Positions 38,885 to 47,355 of a stretch of 64,000 bases of DNA are shown piece by piece. Positions within the stretch are counted from its first letter, which is position 1, and each line of letters opens with the position of its first letter. The translations under genes were made by a program, and so were the position numbers. The stretch covers positions 33,673 to 97,672 of the forward strand of contig JABDBD010000003.1 of the NCBI GenBank assembly GCA_013288815.1, given 5' to 3'. Under the pieces are notes generated by a model. The model saw only the letters and a program-made list of their open reading frames with translations. It was not told the origin of the DNA and made no database searches. Origin of the DNA: Gammaproteobacteria bacterium. Lineage in GTDB: Bacteria > Pseudomonadota > Gammaproteobacteria > DSM-16500.

Positions 38885-39823
38885 ATATAAAAAAGCACTT
38901 CCTGATGTGATTTCTTCGGTAATTTGAAAAGGTGCTACACCTTTAACTTCTTTGTGCAAGATGCTGAGATACCACCCATAAATACCTAGCAAAAAGAATA
39001 GTGAACCACTCATTGTGCCGTAGATCATGGAAATAGAAGTCCAGCCGCTGGCAACATGCGAATTAAAAATCCAAGAAAAAAATGCAAATAAGACGTAGCT
39101 AAAGCTGGTTGCTCCCAATAAAAAAGCGAGTGTGGAAAAAAATTTTAATGGAAATAATGAATATGAAAAAAAAGATTCTAGATGTATCCGTGTAGGAGTA
39201 GAGTAAGGCTTAAAGTGTTTATTCTTGGTCTTGTTTTTATATATTATTTTGGTACGAGAAAAACCTAAAGTGAATCTCAAAAACCTGTAATTTCGAACAG
39301 TGTTTTTAAATTGCGACAGGATGGTTAGTGATTTACGTGAAAAGCAGGTAAAATACGATGGATCCATTGGCTCGTGTTGGCGATGTATTCTCTGGAGAAG
39401 GTGATGATACATTTTTGCTATTAGACGCTGCCATAATGATTTATATCGTGCATATCCATTACTCGCAATAATGATATCTGTCGATGCTGCTGCTTTTTCT
39501 AGTAGCATAGGGATGATGTTAGGTGGGTCATAATGACATTCCATTGCAATTAAATAATCTCCAATTCCATTTTCAATGCCTGCCATGAAAGCTACATCTA
39601 GTGGAAATTTACCGGCAAGAAAAAGGATGCGCACTCTTGAAAATTTCCCCATCATTTGTTTGGCGAGATTAACATCTTCACTGTTAAATCCATTGGCTAT
39701 GATAATGATTTCATAGGTTTCTGCGCAGAGAGTAACAATAGGTATAGCATCCGTTAGATAAGGGTATATGTCAGTGGCATGATCAGCTACGGTGACAACT
39801 GTCAGCAAGATATTATGTTTCAT
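38861..39823 (-). CDS. GtrB-like GT2 glycosyltransferase with altered DXD
   Basis: 320 residues. The fold follows GtrB/DPM1-like polyprenyl-phosphate sugar transferases: an N-terminal GT2 domain (to about residue 210), then two C-terminal membrane helices (about 225-255 and 265-290). The usual MDADLQDPP metal-binding segment is here MECHYDPP, so the DXD aspartates are lost while the DPP remains. The opening VVTVADHATDIYPYL also replaces the usual 'PxYNE'. It may be a specialised or inactive transferase. It overlaps the upstream GT2 gene by 4 bases (translational coupling). Confidence 0.75.
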   Translation of the reverse strand: MKHNILLTVVTVADHATDIYPYLTDAIPIVTLCAETYEIIIIANGFNSEDVNLAKQMMGKFSRVRILFLAGKFPLDVAFMAGIENGIGDYLIAMECHYDPPNIIPMLLEKAAASTDIIIASNGYARYKSLWQRLIAKMYHHLLQRIHRQHEPMDPSYFTCFSRKSLTILSQFKNTVRNYRFLRFTLGFSRTKIIYKNKTKNKHFKPYSTPTRIHLESFFSYSLFPLKFFSTLAFLLGATSFSYVLFAFFSWIFNSHVASGWTSISMIYGTMSGSLFFLLGIYGWYLSILHKEVKGVAPFQITEEITSGSAFLYLDKKNIV

Positions 39824-40554
39824 ATGATTTTTTCACCTATGCTTGAATAGCGTAATCGTAAAATTTCTTTCAGGTAATAAAGTGATAATGAAATTATCTT
39901 AACGCGTGAATCGCCATCATCTTGCCAATTGACGGGAATTTCGATGAGAGATAAATTTAATTTTTCTCCGACATATAATAGCTCCGTACAAAAAAACCAT
40001 CCGTCATTGGTAAGACCATATTGAGAAATAGTTTTAAAATACTCTCTACTTATAAACTTAAATCCACACATTCCATCAGAAAAATGAACGTTTAAAAGAA
40101 GTTGTAGTAGTTTATTGAAGCCCCATGATGTCACCCTTCTAGTCCATTTGCGATTGACAACATGAGACGTAGGTAAATTGCGAGAGCCATTGATGATTAT
40201 GTTTTTGTGTTCTTCGAATAATGAAATGACTTGCGTCATGTGTTTTAAATCAGTGGCTAAGTCTACGTCCATATAGCCAATGACATCAGCTTCGCTTTGA
40301 GCCCAAGCAGTTTTTAAAGCTAAACCGACTCCTTTGTTTTTCAATGAAATGTATTGTATTTCGGGATGTTTTTCTGCTAGCTGCACTGATATCTCAGGTG
40401 TTTTATCGGTAGAGCCATTGTCGGCAATAATAATTTTACAATTGTGAATATGATTATTTTTTAAAAATTGATATAGCGTAATGACGCCATTTTCGAGTCG
40501 TCGCTGCTCATTTAATACGGGAATCACAATATCATATTTTAATTTATTGAACAT
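39820..40554 (-). CDS. GT2 family glycosyltransferase (ALG5/DPM1-like)
   Basis: 244 residues. Opening IVIPVLNEQRRLENGV, nucleotide-binding IIADNGSTDKTPE, intact DXD in GYMDVDLATDLKHM, and SDGMCGFKFISR in the acceptor half. No C-terminal membrane helices, so it resembles the soluble or peripheral dolichyl-phosphate-glucose synthase type. AGGAC lies 9 bases before the ATG. It overlaps both neighbours (4 and 11 bases), marking one minus-strand operon from about 47.2 to 38.9 kb. Confidence 0.85.
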   Translation of the reverse strand: MFNKLKYDIVIPVLNEQRRLENGVITLYQFLKNNHIHNCKIIIADNGSTDKTPEISVQLAEKHPEIQYISLKNKGVGLALKTAWAQSEADVIGYMDVDLATDLKHMTQVISLFEEHKNIIINGSRNLPTSHVVNRKWTRRVTSWGFNKLLQLLLNVHFSDGMCGFKFISREYFKTISQYGLTNDGWFFCTELLYVGEKLNLSLIEIPVNWQDDGDSRVKIISLSLYYLKEILRLRYSSIGEKII

Positions 40555-41509
40555 ATGAAAAGTCCTGGACTGTTTTTACAATTCTCATTGCTGCCTGAGC
40601 ATGACAAGGGACATCTATTGAGCTGCAAAGGTAGTTATAAAAATTTTCGATAGCATTCATCAGGGCAGAAAATCTTGGAGTGGTAATGATTTTTTTTGAG
40701 CCATCGCCGTGATATATAATAGTGTTTTGGTTGTCTAGTCTTGCTGAATGATTGGTAAGGGTGATTGGGTTTTCTTGTTGCTCATCCCAGATGATGATGC
40801 CTTGTTCGCATTGAATCATTACTTTTCTGACTTTTTCAGGAAAATACATGTCAGCAAATAGTGAAGCTTGAATCCCTGACTCATATGAAGCAATTGCGCA
40901 GGCGCCATCTTCTAAATGTTTTATGACAGTGCCAGTACCTTTGAAGAATACTTTTTGGGGATCTTCATTTAATAAGTCAGTCAGTATGTAAATATCATGA
41001 TACATTAAATGCCAAGCAATATTAATGTCTTTTGGAAACTTACCAAAATCACATCGCTGCGAGCTGATTCTATATATTTTTCCTAACGTATTATCTGTCA
41101 CGATTTGTTTTAGTGCTTTATACCCTTCGGTATATAAAAAAATGTGATTTACGAATACTTTTTTTTGATAGCGCTCGCTTAATTCGCAAATCTCTGCGGC
41201 CTCTTTGGTGGAAAGGACAAAAGGTTTTTCTACAAAAACGTGTTTTTGATGACAAAGCGCTTTCTTGCAAAGTGCATAATGATAATTGGCTTGTGTTGCA
41301 ACAACTACGACATCAATGGAAGCATTGTTAAAGATGTCATCATCCTTATCTGTAGTAGAAATGTTGGGAAAGGTGGCAAGTGCTAATTGACGATTTTTTT
41401 GATGTCGATCACAAGCCAAGGTGACACTAAAAAAAGGATGTTGATTAAAGTGTGTGAGCAGCTTAACGCCCCAATATCCTAGCCCTATTATTGCTACATT
41501 CAATTGCAT
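40544..41509 (-). CDS. Gfo/Idh/MocA family NAD(P)-dependent oxidoreductase
   Basis: About 321 residues. The N-terminal Rossmann motif is VAIIGLGYWGVKLL, then VVVVATQANYHYAL and the catalytic-region EKP in HVFVEKPFVLS. The C-terminal dimerisation/substrate domain has HLMYHDIYILTDLL. In surface-polysaccharide loci these enzymes oxidise or reduce nucleotide-sugar hydroxyls. The ATG at 41509 has AGGGA about 7 bases upstream, inside the end of the preceding gene; the longer frame to 41539 has no such site. Confidence 0.87.
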   Translation of the reverse strand: MQLNVAIIGLGYWGVKLLTHFNQHPFFSVTLACDRHQKNRQLALATFPNISTTDKDDDIFNNASIDVVVVATQANYHYALCKKALCHQKHVFVEKPFVLSTKEAAEICELSERYQKKVFVNHIFLYTEGYKALKQIVTDNTLGKIYRISSQRCDFGKFPKDINIAWHLMYHDIYILTDLLNEDPQKVFFKGTGTVIKHLEDGACAIASYESGIQASLFADMYFPEKVRKVMIQCEQGIIIWDEQQENPITLTNHSARLDNQNTIIYHGDGSKKIITTPRFSALMNAIENFYNYLCSSIDVPCHAQAAMRIVKTVQDFSYVQ

Positions 41510-41519
41510 GCTATCGTCC

Positions 41520-42650
41520 CTAGTTGAATAGATCCGCAATGTTTACTGATTGCAACTTATATCGAGTTTTCAAACTACCGAGTACTGAGAGTAAATCATA
41601 TATATTATCTATTTTACCACCCAAAATAGTAAAAAATCCTGGAATTTTAGGTTCTTCATGAAACAATATGGGTCTACCATCATCAAATTCGTTTTGTAAC
41701 AGTGTTGATTTAATCTCATAGAGTGAGCGTAGATAAGTTGAATTCTTGATTAAAGGTAGAAATCTAGCGCTATCATTTAACATGTAGGAATAGTTGCTGG
41801 TTATGCTATTTGTGTTAAGTAGAGTTTCCATCTGACGTGTCGTATTTGAGTCTGTCCAATGTGTATGGGGCGTATAGCGCACATGAGATAACGTATGAGA
41901 GCCTGAAGATGGATATGGCATGCAAGAAAAAAATGGGCCATCCATGATAGTAATGCCAAGTTGATTTAATGGAGGTGGCATTTGAATTAATGCCATTTCA
42001 GTTAATTCATTTTTTATAGGTAGAGTGTTAAGTGTAGATTGTTCTCGTATGATATTTATTTGCGAGTAAGCGCAATTGAATACACAATCAGCTTCAGTCA
42101 GTGTCTCATTATGAGGGTTGTTAATGATGAAGGAGCTAGAAAAAAAGATATTGTGTACAGTGTTATTGAGTAGAATACGAATAGGTGTGTGATTGATTTT
42201 GTTTTCCAAACTTGTTTTGATTGTGGTAGCGTCAAATACATATTCCGTTACTCGATAAATCTTGTCAATTAATTCTAAATTAAATAATTCTCGTTGTTCT
42301 GAATGACAGATTTCTATGTTGAGACCCATTTGTTTGAATAGATTATAATATTCTGAAGAAGTGATTTTAGAGTTGTTTCTTGCGATACCGTAAAGAATCT
42401 GAAAATCGCTCACACATGATTTTTCAAAATCACGCCAAAATAATGGATAATTAACACGAGACCGATATGCAGTTAATATGTTTCTGGGGTAATGATAGCC
42501 CATATGAATGCGTGCTTGGTTGCGCAAAGATGCGCGTTGCATCAGTGATGATTCTTTTTCGATGATAGTCACAGACATTCCGCTTTTGTTTAGATACAAA
42601 GCCAGGCATAGTCCATAAAATCCTCCTCCAATAATTGCAGCTTTGTACAT
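41520..42650 (-). CDS. FAD-dependent oxidoreductase (DAO/GlpD-like fold)
   Basis: 376 residues. The N-terminal dinucleotide-binding motif is AAIIGGGFYGLCLALYLN followed by the Glu-ending strand SVTIIEKE. A middle FAD-domain segment is ADCVFNCAYSQ. The C-terminus carries FFTILGGKIDNIYDLL, the 'GG' return to the FAD domain. The protein is cytoplasmic. AAGGACAT precedes the ATG by 5 bases. Its position between the Gfo/Idh gene and membrane glycosyltransferase genes suggests a redox step on a sugar or lipid-sugar; substrate unknown. Confidence 0.78.
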   Translation of the reverse strand: MYKAAIIGGGFYGLCLALYLNKSGMSVTIIEKESSLMQRASLRNQARIHMGYHYPRNILTAYRSRVNYPLFWRDFEKSCVSDFQILYGIARNNSKITSSEYYNLFKQMGLNIEICHSEQRELFNLELIDKIYRVTEYVFDATTIKTSLENKINHTPIRILLNNTVHNIFFSSSFIINNPHNETLTEADCVFNCAYSQINIIREQSTLNTLPIKNELTEMALIQMPPPLNQLGITIMDGPFFSCMPYPSSGSHTLSHVRYTPHTHWTDSNTTRQMETLLNTNSITSNYSYMLNDSARFLPLIKNSTYLRSLYEIKSTLLQNEFDDGRPILFHEEPKIPGFFTILGGKIDNIYDLLSVLGSLKTRYKLQSVNIADLFN

Positions 42651-42656
42651 ATGTCC

Positions 42657-44312
42657 TTATTGAATATTGAATATTCGTTTCGTTTGGTTTTTTGTAAAAC
42701 AACAGAGGTCTCTGTTCTGTCTAGCATTAGCCCGTATAGCAACCGGCAGGCTAGTACATCGCACAACTGTACCTGATATTTTGTTTGACGAAATAAGCTT
42801 GTTTTTTAATGTTGGTGTCTCAGGATAAAACAGATATGTTATGAGAATTGGATGTTTTGCATGCTGAAAATATCCATACGTTAAATCATCAACAATGATC
42901 CCTTGATCATTAGCGGTATCTATCTCACAGGTTTGCTCAGCTTTTTTGAGTGCGAGTACTAATTTATTGTAGTGATAGTTGGCTAATGAAATTCCTGGAC
43001 CGTTATATCCAGATTTGAGTGCTGAGAAATAATGATAATTTAACAGAAGCAATGACATAATGGAACATAAAACAAAATAAGATAAAAAAGCTTGTCCTTG
43101 TTTTCTAGCAAAGGGATAGTTGTTAAAACGTGTAAGTGAATAAATAAAAGTGATTATTAATAACATGTAGGTATAGCCGCTGTCATACCAATTCTTTGTC
43201 AAATTAATGCTAATGTTCAATATTTCTGAAATAATAAAAGTATAAACAAGGATGACAGTTTGGTTTTCATTATGTTGATTTGCGCGTAATAGAAGTATAC
43301 AAATAATCCAGCAGCTAATACCAATGCAATTGAAAAAAATTAATTGATTGACTATATAATCAAAAATATTCAAGTTGATAGGTGGTAAGTAATTAAGTTC
43401 AGCTTGCGCTTGAAATCTGATTTCATCTACTTCTTTGAGAACATTAAAAGCGCTTGTTCTTAATTGACTGATGACGGATAAAGGATGTTGTTTTATATTT
43501 TTTAAATCAACATTATAACTTGTAATGGCTTGATTCACTGTTGGTGATGATTGACACTTGAGTGCATCTGACCATGCCGCATAATTCATCCACATCAGCC
43601 ATGTTATTAGTATCAGTAATATGTAACTCATTTTTTTTGTAAAAAGTGACTGAAGTAAATAAAAACCAATCGCAAAAATAATAGGTGATAATAGCAGTCC
43701 CTTTGGGTGTGCGTACCATATTAGCGTAGTAAAAAAAATATAACTGATGGCAATTAAGTATCGAGATGCTAAGCGTCTGGGAGTTTTTTTTTGTGTGAAT
43801 AGTAAAAGATTGAGTAAGGCAAGTAAGCTTATTAAAATAATTTGCTCTTGTCTGTTGGTGACTAAGAAGAATGGGGCTACACCAATGGAAATTAAAGATA
43901 ACACTATTGCAGGTGCTGAAAGTGAGGTTTCTTCTAATTTTAAGATGTATGCATAACGAATGTTGTTATAACTTATCATGAATAAGTTGACTAATAATCC
44001 AAACATTAATAAATATGAAATAATCCCGATTATACGTAATGTAAACAAGTCAACAACAAATCCATGGACAATGTTTTCAATAACCCCTGGTACATACCAA
44101 ACAACAGACAATGATTGTATGTAGCTTTCACAGGCAGGAAAAAGATTTGTTCGTAAAGGAAAATCAAAAAGCGTACGAGAAATCCATAATCTAGATGCTA
44201 TCTCATCAGGGTAAATCGGAAAATATGAGAGGGTGATGAGTGTAAAACAGAATAGAATAAAAAATTCTAACATTAATATGACATAGAGTTGAGAATTCTT
44301 TTTAGTAATCAT
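42657..44312 (-). CDS. Polytopic membrane protein, GT-C glycosyltransferase-like
   Basis: 551 residues with an N-terminal membrane anchor followed by a loop containing YFPIYPDEIASRLW. An aspartate-glutamate pair right after the first helix is characteristic of GT39/GT-C enzymes. About ten more hydrophobic helices follow, then a C-terminal periplasmic-type domain of about 120 residues with four cysteines, including CEIDTAND and VVRCTSLP. No firm family assignment is possible by eye. It lies 6 bases upstream of the FAD oxidoreductase gene. Confidence 0.7.
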   Translation of the reverse strand: MITKKNSQLYVILMLEFFILFCFTLITLSYFPIYPDEIASRLWISRTLFDFPLRTNLFPACESYIQSLSVVWYVPGVIENIVHGFVVDLFTLRIIGIISYLLMFGLLVNLFMISYNNIRYAYILKLEETSLSAPAIVLSLISIGVAPFFLVTNRQEQIILISLLALLNLLLFTQKKTPRRLASRYLIAISYIFFTTLIWYAHPKGLLLSPIIFAIGFYLLQSLFTKKMSYILLILITWLMWMNYAAWSDALKCQSSPTVNQAITSYNVDLKNIKQHPLSVISQLRTSAFNVLKEVDEIRFQAQAELNYLPPINLNIFDYIVNQLIFFNCIGISCWIICILLLRANQHNENQTVILVYTFIISEILNISINLTKNWYDSGYTYMLLIITFIYSLTRFNNYPFARKQGQAFLSYFVLCSIMSLLLLNYHYFSALKSGYNGPGISLANYHYNKLVLALKKAEQTCEIDTANDQGIIVDDLTYGYFQHAKHPILITYLFYPETPTLKNKLISSNKISGTVVRCTSLPVAIRANARQNRDLCCFTKNQTKRIFNIQ

Positions 44313-44324
44313 TTGTTCACTTTT

Positions 44325-46271
44325 CTAAAAAAATGAAAGAGCCCTATCAGCCATGATGGCATTTTTACGAATCAGAAACTTTTTTCTTAGTCCGCTATAC
44401 ATAATAATTATTAATGTTAATAGCATAACCGCAGGATTAAGAAAGTTTGCAATGCTAATATCATCGGTTACCCAATAATAGCTTTTTGGAATTAGTAAAA
44501 ATACAAAAATACAAAGGTAAAATAAGTCGAAATTTTGCGGCTTTGCATTGATAAAAGAAGCTAGTGGTAAAAATACATATAATAATTTATAGTCATTAGA
44601 CAACTCAGGAAAAATTAATATAGGAATGACAAGCATTATGAGTTTTCTCCAGGCGATAGTTTCAATAAATAAAACGTATCCAATAACAATGAATGCTGAA
44701 AATAAAGCGCATGAATGATACCACTTTGCAAGGTGCATAAGAGAGGCGCTAGATAAGTTCATAGAAATACAAATAAACTTTATGATGCCCCATATGCCTA
44801 AGTTGAATTTCATACATGTAGTTGGGTCAATCAAGATATAGTTACCTAAAAGATTCAAAGACTCCAGCCAGACAGTGACATTTTGTGAAAAACTTGGATC
44901 TAAAATAACTAAGCTCCATAGTGTCACTATAAGTGTAAATACGATAGATAAAATAAATTCAAAATACTTTTTCTCAGATAAAAAGAATATTGACAAAAGT
45001 AATGGATATAATTTCATAGCGCTAGCCATCCCTAGACAAAAAGCAGCAAGAACTCTGATTCTTTTCTCAAAAAAATAAAATGATAAGGCAACGAGAATGA
45101 AGCATAGGTTTTCTAGATTGGCGCGCTCTAAACAAAATAAAAATGGGTAACTTAATAGGCTTATAATAATAATATTTTTTATATCTGCAATTTTTTCGAA
45201 AGAGTATTGTGGATGATGGCTAAAATAGTATTTTACAAATAAAACAAGAGAGATTGTAAAAAATAATGAATAGATAATTAATGCGAGATGTGCGCTCAGT
45301 TTAGTAAGTGGGTAGATTATCACGTAACTAAATGGTAAGTATGTAGCAATGTGTGGGTATAATGTTTTATCGTAAGGCGCAAAAAATAAATCTTGATATC
45401 GACTCAGATAAAAATCACCAAATTCACTACCTAATGTATAAAATATAAAAGTATTCTGTGGGTACGGTTTGTTCCAATAAAAGAATACACAATAATTAAA
45501 TACGACAGCTGTAAAAAAGCCAATTAACACTAAAAAGGATAGAAGTTCAATTTTAGATTGTCTATTCATTTGCTGTTTGCATAATAAGAAAAACGAAATT
45601 ATGGTTGTATATAGCAAACCAATAAAAATAATTGTCAACATTAGGTTAATGTAATGTTGATATTTTAAGTCAATCACATTACTTGTAATTTTAAAGTCAG
45701 TAATTTCACCATTCAGATAGTGTGTAGGTGGATATCCAGCCCCTAGTCTGATTTCGGAAATTTGATAATTTATGTCGGGATCTATTCTGTTTTCGACTAT
45801 CAGCCCGTCATATTTAACTTTGAACGAATGATTTTTCCAAATAGTCAGTTCCAGCGCGTGCCATTGATTAAGAGTGACTTTTTTAAAGTTATTAGGACCA
45901 ATAAATCTACGTGCATTGATGCTATCAACCATTAATTTAACTGATCCATCATTAGCTATAGCCACACTTATTCCAGAATTAAGGGGGGCAGTTTGAAAAA
46001 GGTATATATAATCTTTAAATGTGTCTACTCTGAAGCGCATTGTAATTTTAAGAATTTGATTATTTTCAGGAAGTGAAACAGTAACATTTTTTATTGCTGA
46101 AGCGTCATTATTCTGAGATTTATACTCAATATGCTCTAGAACTGTTTCGGATTTTGTTTTTTCTATGGGTGCGGTTATTCCTATCCAGGATAACCAGGCT
46201 CGGCAAGTTGTTATTGCAAGCATGCAAATGATGGCGCTTAAGAAAATCCAATGCAGTTTTATCTTAAACAA
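44325..46271 (-). CDS. LamG-like domain fused to a polytopic GT87-like membrane protein
   Basis: 648 residues. A single N-terminal helix (about 8-28) exports a concanavalin/LamG-type beta domain (about 40-205; includes LNQWHALELTIWKNHSFKVK and the LNGEITDFKI edge strand). About ten membrane helices then carry the DUF2029/GT87-like loop FCLERANLENLCFI and AFCLGMASAMKLYPLLL. GT87 enzymes are mannosyltransferases using polyprenyl-phosphate sugars; the periplasmic LamG domain suggests glycan binding. It starts at TTG with a perfect TAGGAG 6 bases upstream. Confidence 0.75.
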   Translation of the reverse strand: MFKIKLHWIFLSAIICMLAITTCRAWLSWIGITAPIEKTKSETVLEHIEYKSQNNDASAIKNVTVSLPENNQILKITMRFRVDTFKDYIYLFQTAPLNSGISVAIANDGSVKLMVDSINARRFIGPNNFKKVTLNQWHALELTIWKNHSFKVKYDGLIVENRIDPDINYQISEIRLGAGYPPTHYLNGEITDFKITSNVIDLKYQHYINLMLTIIFIGLLYTTIISFFLLCKQQMNRQSKIELLSFLVLIGFFTAVVFNYCVFFYWNKPYPQNTFIFYTLGSEFGDFYLSRYQDLFFAPYDKTLYPHIATYLPFSYVIIYPLTKLSAHLALIIYSLFFTISLVLFVKYYFSHHPQYSFEKIADIKNIIIISLLSYPFLFCLERANLENLCFILVALSFYFFEKRIRVLAAFCLGMASAMKLYPLLLSIFFLSEKKYFEFILSIVFTLIVTLWSLVILDPSFSQNVTVWLESLNLLGNYILIDPTTCMKFNLGIWGIIKFICISMNLSSASLMHLAKWYHSCALFSAFIVIGYVLFIETIAWRKLIMLVIPILIFPELSNDYKLLYVFLPLASFINAKPQNFDLFYLCIFVFLLIPKSYYWVTDDISIANFLNPAVMLLTLIIIMYSGLRKKFLIRKNAIMADRALSFF

Positions 46272-46301
46272 AAATTTCTCCTAAAGCTAATGAAGAGTGC
46301 C

Positions 46302-47237
46302 TCATCGTTCCATGTTGACTTCTTCTTTTACGACAACCAAAGGTCTATTTTGCACATATGTATGTATGGAGGAGATGTATTCTCCAAGTAATCCAATAAA
46401 GAATAGTTGTATGCCAGTAAAAAAGAAAAATCCAATCAGAATGGGTGCAAGCCCCATGCTAAACGAGTTCCAGTAATATAATTTTAAAATAAAGAACACG
46501 AAAGCCGTAAGAATGCTTAACACTGAAAAAGAAAAACCGACTATCGTCATTAAGCGTATCGGTGTTTTTGAGTAACTGGTGATGCCAAGCATAGCCATAT
46601 CATAAAGCGTATAGAGATTATTTTTTGTAAAACCTTTTGCACGCGGTGGCTGGTCATAATCGATTTCAGCAACCTCAAAACCAATTTCGGCAATCATGCC
46701 GCGGAAGTAAGGATACGGGTCGTTAAATTCTCTAAGAACTTGTATGACTTTTTTGTCATACAATCCAAAGCCCGTATAATTTCTAATTTGTTTGCTTTTT
46801 GAAATAAGTGATATCAGTCGATAATAAAACTTGCGGATGTTTTTTATTAAAAAATTTTCATGCGACGATTTTTTTATTCCTACTACCACTTTATAACCGC
46901 TTTCCCACTTGTATAAGAATTCCTGAATTAATTCGGGTGGATCTTGTAGATCACAGACTAGCGACAGAACAGCATCGCCTTTGGCCTGCATTAAGCCGTA
47001 AAACGGTGAGCGTATATGGCCAAAGTTGCGAGCGTTGATAATAAGTTTCACTGATTTATCAAGTTTAGCAATTTCTTTTAAGCGTTCGACGGTTTTGTCA
47101 GTTGATGCATTATCGATAAAGATATGTTCGAATTGATAGTGCGGGAGGTTTTCTGTAACGCGTTTTACTCGATGGTAGAGTTCATTAACATTTTCTTCTT
47201 CGTTATAACAAGCGGTGACGATGCTGATTAATTGCAT
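46302..47237 (-). CDS. GtrB-like GT2 polyprenyl-phosphate glycosyltransferase
   Basis: About 311 residues. Opening ISIVTACYNEEENVNELY, IDNASTDKTVE, metal site LVCDLQDPPELIQEF, then PYPYFRGMIAEIGF and two C-terminal membrane helices (about 230-255 and 265-290). This is the classic GtrB/ArnC-like architecture that loads a sugar onto undecaprenyl phosphate. The ATG at 47237 has GGGAAAGGA directly upstream; the longer frame to 47312 lacks a site and adds a sequence foreign to the family. It is first in the minus-strand operon, divergent from the ThDP-enzyme operon. Confidence 0.9.
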   Translation of the reverse strand: MQLISIVTACYNEEENVNELYHRVKRVTENLPHYQFEHIFIDNASTDKTVERLKEIAKLDKSVKLIINARNFGHIRSPFYGLMQAKGDAVLSLVCDLQDPPELIQEFLYKWESGYKVVVGIKKSSHENFLIKNIRKFYYRLISLISKSKQIRNYTGFGLYDKKVIQVLREFNDPYPYFRGMIAEIGFEVAEIDYDQPPRAKGFTKNNLYTLYDMAMLGITSYSKTPIRLMTIVGFSFSVLSILTAFVFFILKLYYWNSFSMGLAPILIGFFFFTGIQLFFIGLLGEYISSIHTYVQNRPLVVVKEEVNMER

Positions 47238-47355
47238 TTTCCTTTCCCTGGAGCGCAAAAAATAAAAAATGTTTGAGAGTTGAATGGCTTCTGATAGTCT
47301 ACATTCTTTCATTGATGTATTAAATAGTTAGTTTATGTATTAACAAGGATGTGTT

